Source: Dipteronia dyeriana (Eukaryota > Streptophyta > Magnoliopsida > Sapindales > Sapindaceae). Taken from it: a stretch of DNA of 64,000 bases. Positions within the stretch are counted from its first letter, which is position 1. Each line of letters starts with the position of its first letter. Shown here in pieces: positions 23,216 through 33,339 of this stretch. The position numbers and the translations under genes were made by a program. A model generated the notes under the pieces. The model was not told the origin of the DNA, made no database searches, and saw only the letters and a program-made list of their open reading frames with translations. The stretch is from the NCBI GenBank assembly GCA_032871835.1, contig CM065300.1, forward strand, positions 9,505,768-9,569,767, read 5' to 3'.

Positions 23216-23605
23216 ATGACATCTCTCAAAGGCCAAACAGTGACAGATTTCATAGCAGAATTCACAGAACCAAACCTGGAAGCAAAAAAAATATTTGGCA
23301 AAAGTTTCTCATGGAAATTATATGTCGATGGCTCTTCAAACACTCACGGTAACGGGGCGGGGATCGTAGTATGCACCTTGAAAGGAGATGATGTCGAGTG
23401 TGCCATAAGATTCGACTTCAAAGCAACGAATAATCAAGCCAGATACGAGGCGCTACTAGTTGGACTCAGAGTCTGCATAACCCTCGGTACAGATGAGGTC
23501 GAGATATTTAGCGACTCACAGGTAGTCGTCAACCAAGTCCTGGATGAATACCAAGCTAGAGATGAAGGGAGGAGAATGAAAAGGCAGATGCCTTGTCCAA
23601 TCTAG
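23216..23605 (+). pseudogene. Gypsy RNase H
   Basis: The open frame carries KLYVDGSSNTHGNGAGIVV, NNQARYEALLVGLRVC and VEIFSDSQVVVNQV. The D, E and D of the RNase H active site are all present (VDGSS, YEALL, FSDSQ). It follows a degraded connection domain (22,810-23,215). RNase H removes the RNA strand during reverse transcription. The frame is lost after 23605. Confidence 0.87.
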
Positions 23606-23949
23606 CATCAGCAACGACCACAATCAGGCCAAAAACTATTCTGGTCGCACATCTCCTCAAACCAAGCACAGCTGAGCCAAAAAACTTTGAAATCTCAGAA
23701 ATCCTTACACCATCAGACTGTTGGATGACTCAGCTAAAAAGGTTCCTGGAAAAGGCATACCCCTGAAAGATCCTCTACAAGCTAAACGTATTAGGTATCG
23801 GTCAGCAAGATACACATTGATCTGAAGAGAACTGTACAGAAGGGGGTTTTCCCGAACACTCCAAAGATGTGTATCAGAGGAAGATGCATGCCAGATACTA
23901 TAGGAAATCCACGGTGGGGTATGCGGAAACCATACTATGGGGTAAAAGT

Positions 23950-24960
23950 TTAGCACACAAGGTACTCAGGCAAAGTTATTAATGCCCCACTTTATTCTCG
24001 GATGCACAACGATGTTCAGAAAGCTGCAATGCATGACAAAGGATTGCTAACAATATCCGACAACCCCCTGAACAACTTAGAAGCCTTACGTCCTCATTGC
24101 CATTTTCCATGTGGGGCTTGGACTTGATTGGCCCAATGCCAGCAGGGACAAGGGGTGGAGCGAAGCATGCAATAATAGTCGTCGACTATTTCATAAAGTG
24201 GGTAGAAGTTGAAGCATTAGTGCATATCATAGAAGCAAATACCATAAATTTCGTGAAGAAAAATATACTCTACAGGTTTGGAGTCCCAAACACTATCATC
24301 ACTGACAACGGCACCCAGTTCGATAATCTGAAATTCAGACAGATGTGCAAAGAGTACCAAATTGCCAATTACTACGCCACACTTGCCCACCCTCAAACAA
24401 ACTGGCAAGTTGAAGCAGTGAACAAAATCATCAAGCATACACTCAAAGCAAAGCTAGATGCCAAGAAAGGAAGTTGGGTTGAAAAACTTCCTGAGGTACT
24501 ATGGGCATATCGGACGACAACAAGAACTTCTACATGAGAGACTCCATTCACTTTAGAGTTTGGAACAGAAGTTGTTATCCCTATAGAAACATCGTATGCG
24601 TCACCCAGGGTCAGGCTATATAATGAAGACCAGAATGTTGATATGCTATTACAAAGTCTAGAAGAGCAAGAAGAGAAAAGGGAGAAATCCCGGATACGAA
24701 ATATGGCATATCAACAAAGAGTGGCCCGCCACTACAATTCTCATGTTCGAATCAGGAAATTCCAACTAGGAGACCTGGTACTCAGAAAGGTGTCACTGAA
24801 TACAAGAAACAAAGTTGATGGTTCCTTGGTTGACAAGTGGGAATGCCCGTACAAGATTGAATGAGTAGATGGTCATAGAGCATATTGGATTGCACGACTA
24901 GATGGAGAGGTCTTACCCCGACCATGCAAATGCCCACTATTTGAAGATTTTTTATCCTTA
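23950..24960 (+). pseudogene. Gypsy integrase
   Basis: The catalytic core lies in 24097-24537: MWGLDLIGPMPAGTRGG (first Asp), NTIITDNGTQFDNLKF (second Asp) and NWQVEAVNKIIKHTL (Glu kept; the usual glycine before Q is tryptophan). The C-terminal region (24643-24864) has FQLGDLVLRKV and KWECPYKIE, then after a stop ARLDGEVLPRPC. A one-base change gives TGA at 24535-24537 between the parts. No chromodomain was seen, consistent with the non-chromovirus Tat/Athila group. Confidence 0.9.
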
Positions 24961-26093
24961 AAATTTTGTTTCCCTTTTAGTTAGGACAATTTTAGTCATG
25001 TCAATAATCAGCTTTGAAATTTAAATCATTGTTGGTTTTACAGTTATAAATAAAAATCAAACTCGGGATTTTTGAAATCTAAAGCATATGATAATAACAT
25101 ACGAAAGAAGAGCATGATAATAAGAACATGCAAATAGAATGCTCGGGACCATTAATTTGGTAAAATTTTTGAAAGGGCGGAGAAGCTCGAAGGAGCACGC
25201 CAGCCGAGCAAGGTCAGTCGACCTTAGCAAAAAGGCAAACCTGATGCACCAGATTCTGGAAAACTACTTAGGACGCTGTCGAGAAAAATCCCGGTAAAAT
25301 GTACAGCTGTGTTAAGCAGTTCAAAAGCTTAACGATTCGGTAAACCCTTGTACAGACAACTAGGGAGACGTCATTGGTAACTTGTGCGAGGACTCGAACA
25401 TATGATCATGGTGAGCCTTGATGTAATGTTTGGGTAACAACCGAGTATGAAATGTGAGTAAATCTACTCGCTTGTTTCAAGATTGCTCGGTTAATATAAG
25501 TCAGTTTAATAAGATACTTGGCGTTAAAAATGGCTCTGGATAATGAAACCAAGTTTAATAAGATACTCAGTGAAGTTACTTGAACAAAATTAGCCATTTT
25601 AATAAGATACTTGACACAAAGAAATTGCGTTAGCCAGTTCAATAAGATACTTGGCGTTAGAAGCTATTCCAAATAATAAAACCAAGTTAGATAAGATACT
25701 CGGTAATCGGTGAAATTACTTGAGCAATAAGTCAGGCCGGTTTAAACAATACTTGGCTTTCTGAAATAAACAGTTCACAAAAATATGAAACTTCATTGAT
25801 CAAAATCTTTACAAATATGGAAAATTTTACAAAAATGACTAAGGTTGGGAAGAGGATTTGGAGCTCTTGCAGATGCTCGGGTCAGGCATCATTTCATACT
25901 TACAGAGAAGAGTTTCATTTAAAGGCCAAGCAATTGTGTCGATTGAATCATCCATCCACTCGCTGTAATCTACTCTAGGGATCGGGCCAACATCAGGCGT
26001 CGAACCTTCTACGCCGGATTCCTGACTGGCACAGAAGATCGAGAGAGAATGCTCTAATGGAATCTCCAAATGCATAGGATGGAGCTCTTTACC
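24961..26093. other. Noncoding spacer of the gypsy element with a 133-bp tandem repeat
   Basis: This lies between integrase and the antisense gene. AATAAGATACTTGGCGTTA recurs at about 25509 and 25642, and AAGTTxxATAAGATACTCxG at about 25558 and 25691. Both are 133 bp apart, giving two tandem units with the shorter word ATAAGATACT inside each. Tandem repeats downstream of integrase are common in Tat-type elements. Confidence 0.65.
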
Positions 26094-28754
26094 TCAGCTG
26101 CGACAGTAAGCTCTCCACTCTTTCATCTGAGTCTGAAGAGATTCTAGGGACCGGTCCACATGGTTCTTGATCGACAACTCCCAGTTGGTTAGGGCTTTAT
26201 CAGTTGCCCGATTCTTGACTTTAAAAAATTCACCAGTTGACACTAACCCTCGCTGAAATTCCCGAAGGAGAAGGGAGTCATAAGCTGGGGACCATTTGAA
26301 ACTATCGACCTTCTGGACCTCAAGTTCCAGCCTGGCCTCCTTTGATAGGGACTCGACCGTCAAAGCTTGACGTTCCAAGTCTTCAATCTTCTGCTCATAG
26401 GATGACTTGGCCTGCTCAGCTTCATGTTCGGCTTTGAGCATCGATTCCTGGGCAGTAGAAAGTAAGTTTTGAAACGACACAGTCTTCTCCTCTGCCAAAG
26501 AAGCTCTTTCCTCGGCTTCCACTTGCTTAGCCAAACAGTGGTCTACAAACATCTGGATAGAGCTCACCTCCTTTTGATAAGCCAATTCAACCCGAGCACG
26601 GCTATCTTCACTCATCTTTAGCTGAGCTTCAAAATGCTTTATTTGATCGGCTTGATGTTGTTGCGTCTGAACCAACTCAGCAAACTCGACCACCATCTAC
26701 AAGGAAGTTAAATTAAAAATCTGGCAACCAAAAGACTTTGAAAAAAGTTAGGAGTTGAACTTGCATAAGATGCACCGTTGAAATATTCTGAAGACGGCCC
26801 GATAAAGAGCCATCCCTGAAACAGCTCCAGTGGTCATCTCTAATGAAAGTCAGACCAGATGACATCGCCCTCAACATATCCTGGGGAGAAGGATATGAAG
26901 GGCCTCCCGAGGTTCCACCCTTACATCTTCAGCCTCATGAGGTAAGGAGTCCATGTTCAGGTCAGAAGTTTCCGCTCCTGCTGATGCTTCAACATGAATG
27001 CTTAGGGGAATCTCAGTCTCGATATCTTCATCACTTGATTCAATAAATGATACCACCCGAGGACTTTGTGAGGACGAATGGGAGAGTCGGCCATCTTTCC
27101 TTTCTCAGCCCGAGTACGCTGAAAGCTGAGATCAGTCGTAGGGTCATCCTGATCCCCAACATCAAGGAAGATTTAAAGAATACATGATCGAGACTTGTTT
27201 GTCCGTCGAAGGTCTTATCTCCATCCTCAGCAACCAACCGCTTGGTAGGAACCTCAATTGGGGAACTTGACTGACCGGGCCCCTCGCTAAGACCAACATC
27301 TTGTTTACCCTCATCTTTAGGAAACTTCTGAGCATGGTCAGCAGGACCATTAGATTCCCTTACGGTCGACCGAATGACCTCTTCGGGGACGTACTCAGGG
27401 ATCTGCTCGTCAACCTCATCAGATTCCTCATCCGATTCAGGTGGGGCAATGCCTTCCTTGCTTTGACGAGAAGCTTCTTTCTGGCTCACCTGAAGGATCG
27501 ATTTCACCTGACTAGCTTGAACGTCGCAGACGATGTCCGAGTCATACACTTAATGATAAAGAGAACCAAGTCAGAATATAAAAAGTGAAATAAAAAAAAA
27601 AGGGTAGGAAGACCTCTTACGTCGCCTGCGATAGCCTGAAATCTGGTTAAAGAAACCAAGCTCTATCATCTTCTTCTCGCTGAAAAGATAAGACCTTCTT
27701 CTTTTTTTCAAAGTTCGCACTGCAGCTTGAGCAAGTCTGGTCAGCTCAGCGTCGAAGAACTCAAGCTTTTTCTTGTTCCATATATCAGGGGAACAGAAAA
27801 AGTAGGGAACCTTTAGCACCGTCCGATTCCCCCTACCAAAAGAGTAACCCGAAGTCCTCCCTCCGATAAAAAAAGCTAACTGTTTTTCTAATGCTTGTTC
27901 GACGAAGGGAATCCCTACACGAAGCCTCTCTTTTTGGCATTATCAAAGGTCAACTCACCAGTTCACTTTTGTCCCCTCATAGACCCAGCAATCTGGCAGA
28001 TTGGACATGAGAAAATAAGTCCATGTCCGACCAGATTGCCTTAGTGTATAGAAGTGCCTGATTTCACTCGGGGAAGGCGGCGACAGGTTCATCCGGCTCC
28101 ACATATGCCACATGCACATTAAGATCTTTTAGCTATTAGAGGCCAGTTGGGCTGGAGCGATCCCTACTTCAGCCAAAACCAGGCAATAAACGACTAAAGA
28201 GGAAGAGTGACGCCGTAACAAAGCATGGACCCATAAATCGCCACCATATCTGGGGGAGGGTTCCATGCGGCTCTATTACCAGCAAGAGACATTGTAACCA
28301 AGTCATCCAAGTCGAATCGAGCACGATACTTCTCGATCTCATCTTCCCTTACCACATTCGGCTCGACGTCATACCCACTCGGGCGATCGACAGAAAAAAG
28401 GATACGAGATGTTCTAAACTCCTCTTCAACGTCCTTCTCGTCAATAATTTGTTCCATGATTCGAACGTTGCCCGAGCTGTGCTTATGGACCTCTCTTTTA
28501 CTTTGATGTTTTCCCATTCTGGATCGAAGAGGTACCCTGTGATCATAAACGATAGATTCAGAACTAGATGATTCAGAACTAGAACTTAAACGGACGTTAA
28601 GGTAAAGCCCAAAAACGTCAATATCTACAAAATGAGGTTCATCATGAGGGATCTCCCCCAAAAGTGTACGAACGCAAGAAACCAGTTGAAAATCTCCACG
28701 TTCAAGCGCTTCGAAGGCTATAGCAAAAAGACGACGACAGAAAGATGGATCCAT
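26094..28754 (-). pseudogene. Antisense gene of the gypsy element (Transposase_28-like), broken
   Basis: Four adjacent minus-strand frames follow one another. 28754-28194 starts MDPSFCRRLFAIAFEALERG and has a serine/acid-rich middle. It leads by a frame change into CLVLAEVGIAPAQLASNSW near 28190-28130, the pattern of the Pfam family Transposase_28 (putative gypsy type transposon). 27819-27571 includes FFDAEL-like KLEFFDAELTRLAQAAV. 27549-27040 is acidic (ESDEESDEVDEQIPEY). 26696-26094 is a coiled coil with heptads such as AEERASLAEEKTVSFQNLL. Antisense ORFs in this position are known for Tat elements; their function is not established. The parts could be exons or one frame broken by indels. 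Confidence 0.7.
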
Positions 28755-29262
28755 GAGAACTAACCTTTGGAATAAAGAAACCTGCTATAAAAACTTCAAC
28801 GGAGAATAGAGGTTTTCTGCACAAGGAAATCTGGGTTGGAAATTTCTAGTTTGAGTTTGTGAGAATAAACCAGAGCAACCCCGTTCAGTGGAGCATTTAA
28901 AGGGACAATGACACGAAACCCTAGGATCTCAAAAAGCGGGAAAATATAAAATACAGATTTGATGACGAAGGGGCGCACTAGGAGACACGTAGGTCTTTTC
29001 TCATAAATGATATCGAGAAATGAAGCGGTGGAAGACACGTGTTAAGAAAAGAACTGACCAAGACCGTCAGAACTCCAAACGTCGTAATCATTGAGATTTT
29101 GCGTGAGAGGGCAAATTGAATTTACTTGGTCACCATTAAGACACATCATTATGACAAGACATTTACTCTGGCGTTAATAAGGCGCAAAAGATTAAATGGT
29201 TGATTAAAATACTTTCGCCTGGAACAAATTCCTATTCGGTAAAAAATATTTTAAGAGGGTAT
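28755..29262. other. Region between antisense gene start and 3' LTR
   Basis: This would hold the leader and promoter of the antisense gene. The minus-strand frame 29038-28796 has no family signature. The polypurine tract of the sense element lies at its right end (about 29250-29262). Confidence 0.45.
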
Positions 29263-30140
29263 TGTCATATGTAAATTTTATCAGATGTACACGTCATTAA
29301 CAATGTGGATAAGATCGCCAGATAGATACCCGAATAAGCATTCAGAAAATGTCCCGCAATATATCACCAAAGAATAAGAACCCGAGTAAGTATAAATACA
29401 AGTATTGAGCAAGACCTACTCGGGATTAGCTGACGTCACGTTCTACTCGGGATAAGCTGACGTCACGTTCTACTCGGGATCAGCTAACTTCATGCTGACG
29501 TTATGTTCTGCTCGGCATAAATATGAAGAAATCCGAATAAAGAAGTCCAGTACATAATTCGCATACGAACCAAGAGTCATGTTAAAATACGCAATGATAT
29601 CCACGTCGAAGCAGAATTCCAAGGAGAATAAAATTCTAAACAGGAAAAAGGTTACGGATCAGGTAACAACTTTATTTCTTCAAGAAGACTACGCATTTGT
29701 AAGGAAATAAGTCCTAAATGGACTACATCACTAGAGTCTCATTCGATCTCCATACAATCACTGAAATAGGAAAGAAGATAAAGACTACTCCAACAAGTAA
29801 CCAATTATAATAAAATACAAAAATATTTCATTACTTGTACAAAAAGGATTAGGGTTCTATACACCTATAAATAGACCCATAATCTCATCATAAAAAATAT
29901 ATAGAAGAATACAAAGAGAAAAAAAAAGAGATCGAGAGTTGTAAATCTTTATTTCAATAGTGGATTTTAGCTCGGTTGTTTGTTCAACCACCCGTGGACG
30001 TTTTTCCGGTCACCGAAGTTTTACCACGTAAAACTTGTGTCTAACTAATTTCAAATTACATTCTTCTTCTCTCTCTTTGAGGTCACGGCTAAAATCCAAT
30101 CTAGTTGACTTTCTCACACATCGAGAAATTGACTTCAACA
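29263..30140 (+). repeat. 3' LTR of the gypsy element
   Basis: Begins TGTCATATGTAAATTTT directly after the purine-rich TTAAGAGGGTAT and ends ACTTCAACA. TGACGTCA occurs at 29431-29438 and 29458-29465, and TGACGT at 29496. The TATA box is at 29865-29874. Confidence 0.92.
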
Positions 30141-30584
30141 AAATTAATGGGTTACAATCTAGGGTTCACATGTCATGATATTTGGGAAACGAAATCTTCA
30201 TCTCAATATTTTAAATAAATATAAATTCAGCCCAAACCACTATTCAACTTATTCCTCCTATGCCGCCAGGCCCGCCACGATGCCATGGCGACAATAAAAC
30301 TAGTTAGAGGAGGCTGGCAAACCTCCTCCTATACCCGAGAGAAGGCCACGAGCTTTCTCCATGAGAAGAACAAATCGCGCCTCCATTTGAAGAGGATGGA
30401 AGATGAGGCGTAATGCCTCTATGTAAAGGATAAGAATTATAGAAACATCTAGTTTCCTTTGGTTTTTATTTTATTTTGTGTAAAAAGACCGATATTACTA
30501 CTTAACCACCATTGAACTAAATATTAAGTTGCGCTAATAGTCAAACAATTAGTCAACCTAATGCAAATAAAACTTGAAATGGTA
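30141..30584. other. Intronic DNA on the 5' side of the gypsy insertion
   Basis: This contains a relatively GC-rich patch near 30250-30420 (CCGCCAGGCCCGCC, repeated CCTCC) whose origin is unknown. No frame of note. Confidence 0.4.
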
Positions 30585-30591
30585 AGCTTAC

Positions 30592-31229
30592 CTAGACCAT
30601 GGTTGTTAGCTGCAGCTGCATGCAACGCCGTCATCTGATCGGGGCCTTCATAGGCTGGTGATGTGCAAGTTTCTAATATTTCAACCACTATTTCTAAAGA
30701 ATTTTCTGCAGTAAAAGCAGCAGCAATGTAAAGTGGAGTTTCGCCGTGTTTATTGGAAGAATAAGAGAAATCGGGATCTTCTCTCGTCAATATTTTCACA
30801 TCATCCCAGTGTTCATATCGCACTGCCTCATGCAATGCGGTGTTTCCCTCGTTGTTAGTCATTCTCAGCATCCGCTTGGCTGCTTCTATTCCACTCTCTA
30901 GCTCTTCATGTTGAGCTTTTGTCGTACTTTTGATAAGAACTTCCACCATATCCGAATGCCCGTATTTTGCCGCAACATGTAACGGTGTTTCAGCGTTGAC
31001 ATTAACTTGAAGAAGCAGCGATGGACTGATGGACATCTATCAAGTATATCTTCCACGAAATTGGTTGATGCAGTTTCCATTGATCTATTTCGGAACATAA
31101 TGTTTATATGCAAGATGGTATTCTCGTTTGGTGTTTCGATCGAGGCAATCTCTCACGCGGTATCTTTAAAGAGCTCCATATTACTCTCAATTGCAGCTAT
31201 AATGTATGATCGAGAATCCACGTACATAT
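30592..31229 (-). pseudogene. Ankyrin-repeat/PGG pseudogene, 5' exon
   Basis: The exon begins after TTTCAG at 31229 and ends CTAG before GTAAGC (donor at 30591-30590). It encodes YIIAAIESNMELFKDTA, an in-frame TGA, NENTILHINIMF, EDILDRCPS, then after an 8-bp tandem duplication (CCATCAGT/CCATCGCT, near 31030) SLLLQVNVNAETPLHVAAK. Further repeats read NEGNTALHEAVRYEHWDDV, KHGETPLYIAAAF and MTALHAAAANNHG. The last codon is completed exactly by the exon at 17806, so the two halves belong to one gene. The first exon was not found; copia DNA begins about 330 bp upstream. Confidence 0.87.
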
Positions 31230-31555
31230 CTGAAATGTTTATTCAAAGAAAAAAGAATATTAACTCAGACAAATAATATTAAGATATAATTAAAGGCTTC
31301 GTTGGTGTTAATGACAGTCAAGACACCTTACGAATTAATTTTATAAAAAAAAACAACTACGTATATAGTAGCACATCCACTTTCAGCAAATTAATAGAAA
31401 ATTTCGTAAATAAAAAATTAAATTGGAAGTCCACTTCAACTCGAACAAAGTTTTAAGTCTTTAATATTTTTCACCAATAACTCTTACTGTTGATCCATAC
31501 TAAATTAGAAGAAAGTCATAAAGAATCGTTTACCTTTCTTCGGATCAAAATACGA

Positions 31556-31847
31556 ATGTATCACAGGTCGGATATAGTCACCAGAATTGGAACTCTAACT
31601 CAATTCACAGTAAATTATATCTTACTCTCTTTCTGTTGTTTCTCACTGTTATATTATACGTAATACAATTGCACAGAACCTCATTCTTTTTTTAGTGTTA
31701 ACTGCTAGCTTTATATAAGCTAATAAAAGCAGTTAATTACTGACAACTGCTACTGCAGTTATCTAATTATATTGGATTGGGCTTCATGGACCAATTCTAT
31801 GGAATTGGGCTTGGACCCATCCTGGGTGTACCCAATTAAAACCAACA
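31556..31847 (-). repeat. Probable 3' LTR of the copia element
   Basis: Read on minus it starts TGTTGGTTTTAATTGGG, has a TATA-like TTATATAAAGC near 31720, and may end TGTGATACA near 31556. The start follows a purine-rich tract. With no second LTR to align, the ends are provisional. Confidence 0.5.
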
Positions 31848-32980
31848 TCTCTCACTCGTACAAGTGGGTCCAACATAATTCCATTAGAAACAGCACAGTT
31901 ATGATATCATCATAAAATTACAAAAAAGTATTCATACAGATAAATATACCGTGTGACCTATGAACAATCAAAATAAGAGGAGCTTTGGAATCTCAATTGT
32001 AAATCCATTATTTACAAGAGATACAACATTGTTCATTTGTTGTGTCCTAGATTTAATTTCTTAAATTTTATCAGTCCAAAAACATACTTAATCCCTCAAG
32101 AAGCTATGCTTGACTTTATCACATTTTCATGTATTTACAATTGTATCTCCAAATACAATTGGCTAGCCAGTAAATACATAATGAAGATAAAAATTTATTA
32201 AATCTTCACATTCCATATTTGTCTTTTAGTCTCCAAAACAACTGCTACCTTAAACATGTCCCATAGGCTGGATTATCATAGTCATAGAAATAACATGCTA
32301 AAGGTGCTAACACTATTCTGTCGCTTCAAGACAAAATGAATAGTCATAAGGACATCATTTGAAGTTTTTAATATAACTTCAGTGGAACTTACACAATGAG
32401 GAAACAGGGATTCATTCTCTCATTTTCCACATCGGCCACAAATAGCACACGCGATATGAAACACGTGTTACAGTGATCTTCATTCTAAATATGAATGGAT
32501 ATGCCTTTTCTTAAATCACTGTACAGATTTAAGTTCAACCACACACCCCGTTCAGCCACACACCCTGTGACTAACCTGAATTCTCAAAAGCTCACCACCT
32601 TTCAGTGACATATTAAGATCTCACATCTGGCTTAATCAGGCATCAATGATAGTGAGGTCTATCATGATCGGTTCTAAGATATTTATATGTATATTTGTTA
32701 AGAACTTATCTTGACATAGTCAATGTGACATTTTCATATATATAAGCTCCTTTAAGAATATATTTCTCATATATCCTTTAATATATATGTGTCTCATCTC
32801 AGCTTGTTTCTCTAAACAACTGAGGCGATCGCATGTGTAAGAATGATGGTCTCAACCTGATAACATAATCATATGTAAAATACAACATGCTAGTACAATT
32901 TCAAACAGAAATTAATTTTATTTATAACTATAATAACATCGTTTTGTATAGTGATTCAATCTATCATTATAATCTACGCA
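31848..32980 (-). other. Copia 3' untranslated tract
   Basis: AT-rich DNA between the end of the RNase H domain and the presumed 3' LTR, without a coding signal on either strand. Confidence 0.45.
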
Positions 32981-33339
32981 ACCCTAATGACTTGGCATGT
33001 GACTCATAAACATCTATAGTCACAGCTTTAGTGAGAGGATCAACTACCATATCATGGGTTGAAATGTATTGAATCATTACTTCTTTCTTCAACAAGATGT
33101 CTTTGACAAAATTATATTTTGTCTATATGTGTTTGGATTTACTGTGATACTTAGAGTCTTTAGTATAAGCAATTGCTGCTTGACTATCATAGTAAATGGT
33201 TACTGGTTTCTATTTATCCTTAGAGACATCCAAATCTTCTATAAATCTTTTGAGCCAGACAGCTTCATGTACTGCTGCCGAACAAGCCACAAATTCGGTC
33301 TCCATAGTTGACAGAGCAATACATGTCTATTTCTTGCTA
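32981..33339 (-). pseudogene. Copia RNase H, C-terminal part
   Basis: Minus strand: KKQTCIALSTME-like sequence just left of the hAT insertion (with a stop), then YISTHDM, DPLTKAVTIDVYESH and KSLGLR. The part upstream in the gene (TDADWGGDLDERKSTSGYAF) lies right of the insertion at about 35440-35314. Confidence 0.8.

Larger units (their letters stand above)
18387..30140 (+). mobile_element. Tat-like Ty3/gypsy LTR retrotransposon with antisense gene
   Basis: The element is 11,754 bp and is bounded by LTRs that begin TGTCATAT and end CAACA. The 5-bp flanks are ATATT (18382-18386) and AAATT (30141-30145), a target duplication with one mismatch. Domain order on plus is gag, protease, reverse transcriptase, RNase H, integrase, so it is Ty3/gypsy. 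A long region of about 4.3 kb lies between integrase and the 3' LTR and holds antisense ORFs, as described for the Tat lineage. In a stretch of about 215 bp around 18785-19000 compared with 29645-29870, I count about 8 differences between the LTRs, so the insertion is not recent. It sits inside one intron of the ankyrin-PGG pseudogene. All sense domains carry stops or frameshifts. Confidence 0.92.

Noticed and set aside
26094..26696. Coiled-coil frame as an independent host gene
   Set aside because: It lies inside the LTR-bounded gypsy element, antisense to it, in line with other minus-strand frames of the same kind, so it belongs to the element.
18387..30140. Exact lineage (Tat sub-clade) and primer tRNA of the gypsy element
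   Set aside because: Only the general Tat-like placement is supported by the domain order, DNGSS protease, absence of chromodomain and antisense gene; naming a sub-clade or tRNA would need alignment.
31007..31276. Plus-strand frame of 89 residues
   Set aside because: It is the opposite strand of the ankyrin exon and has no family motif.
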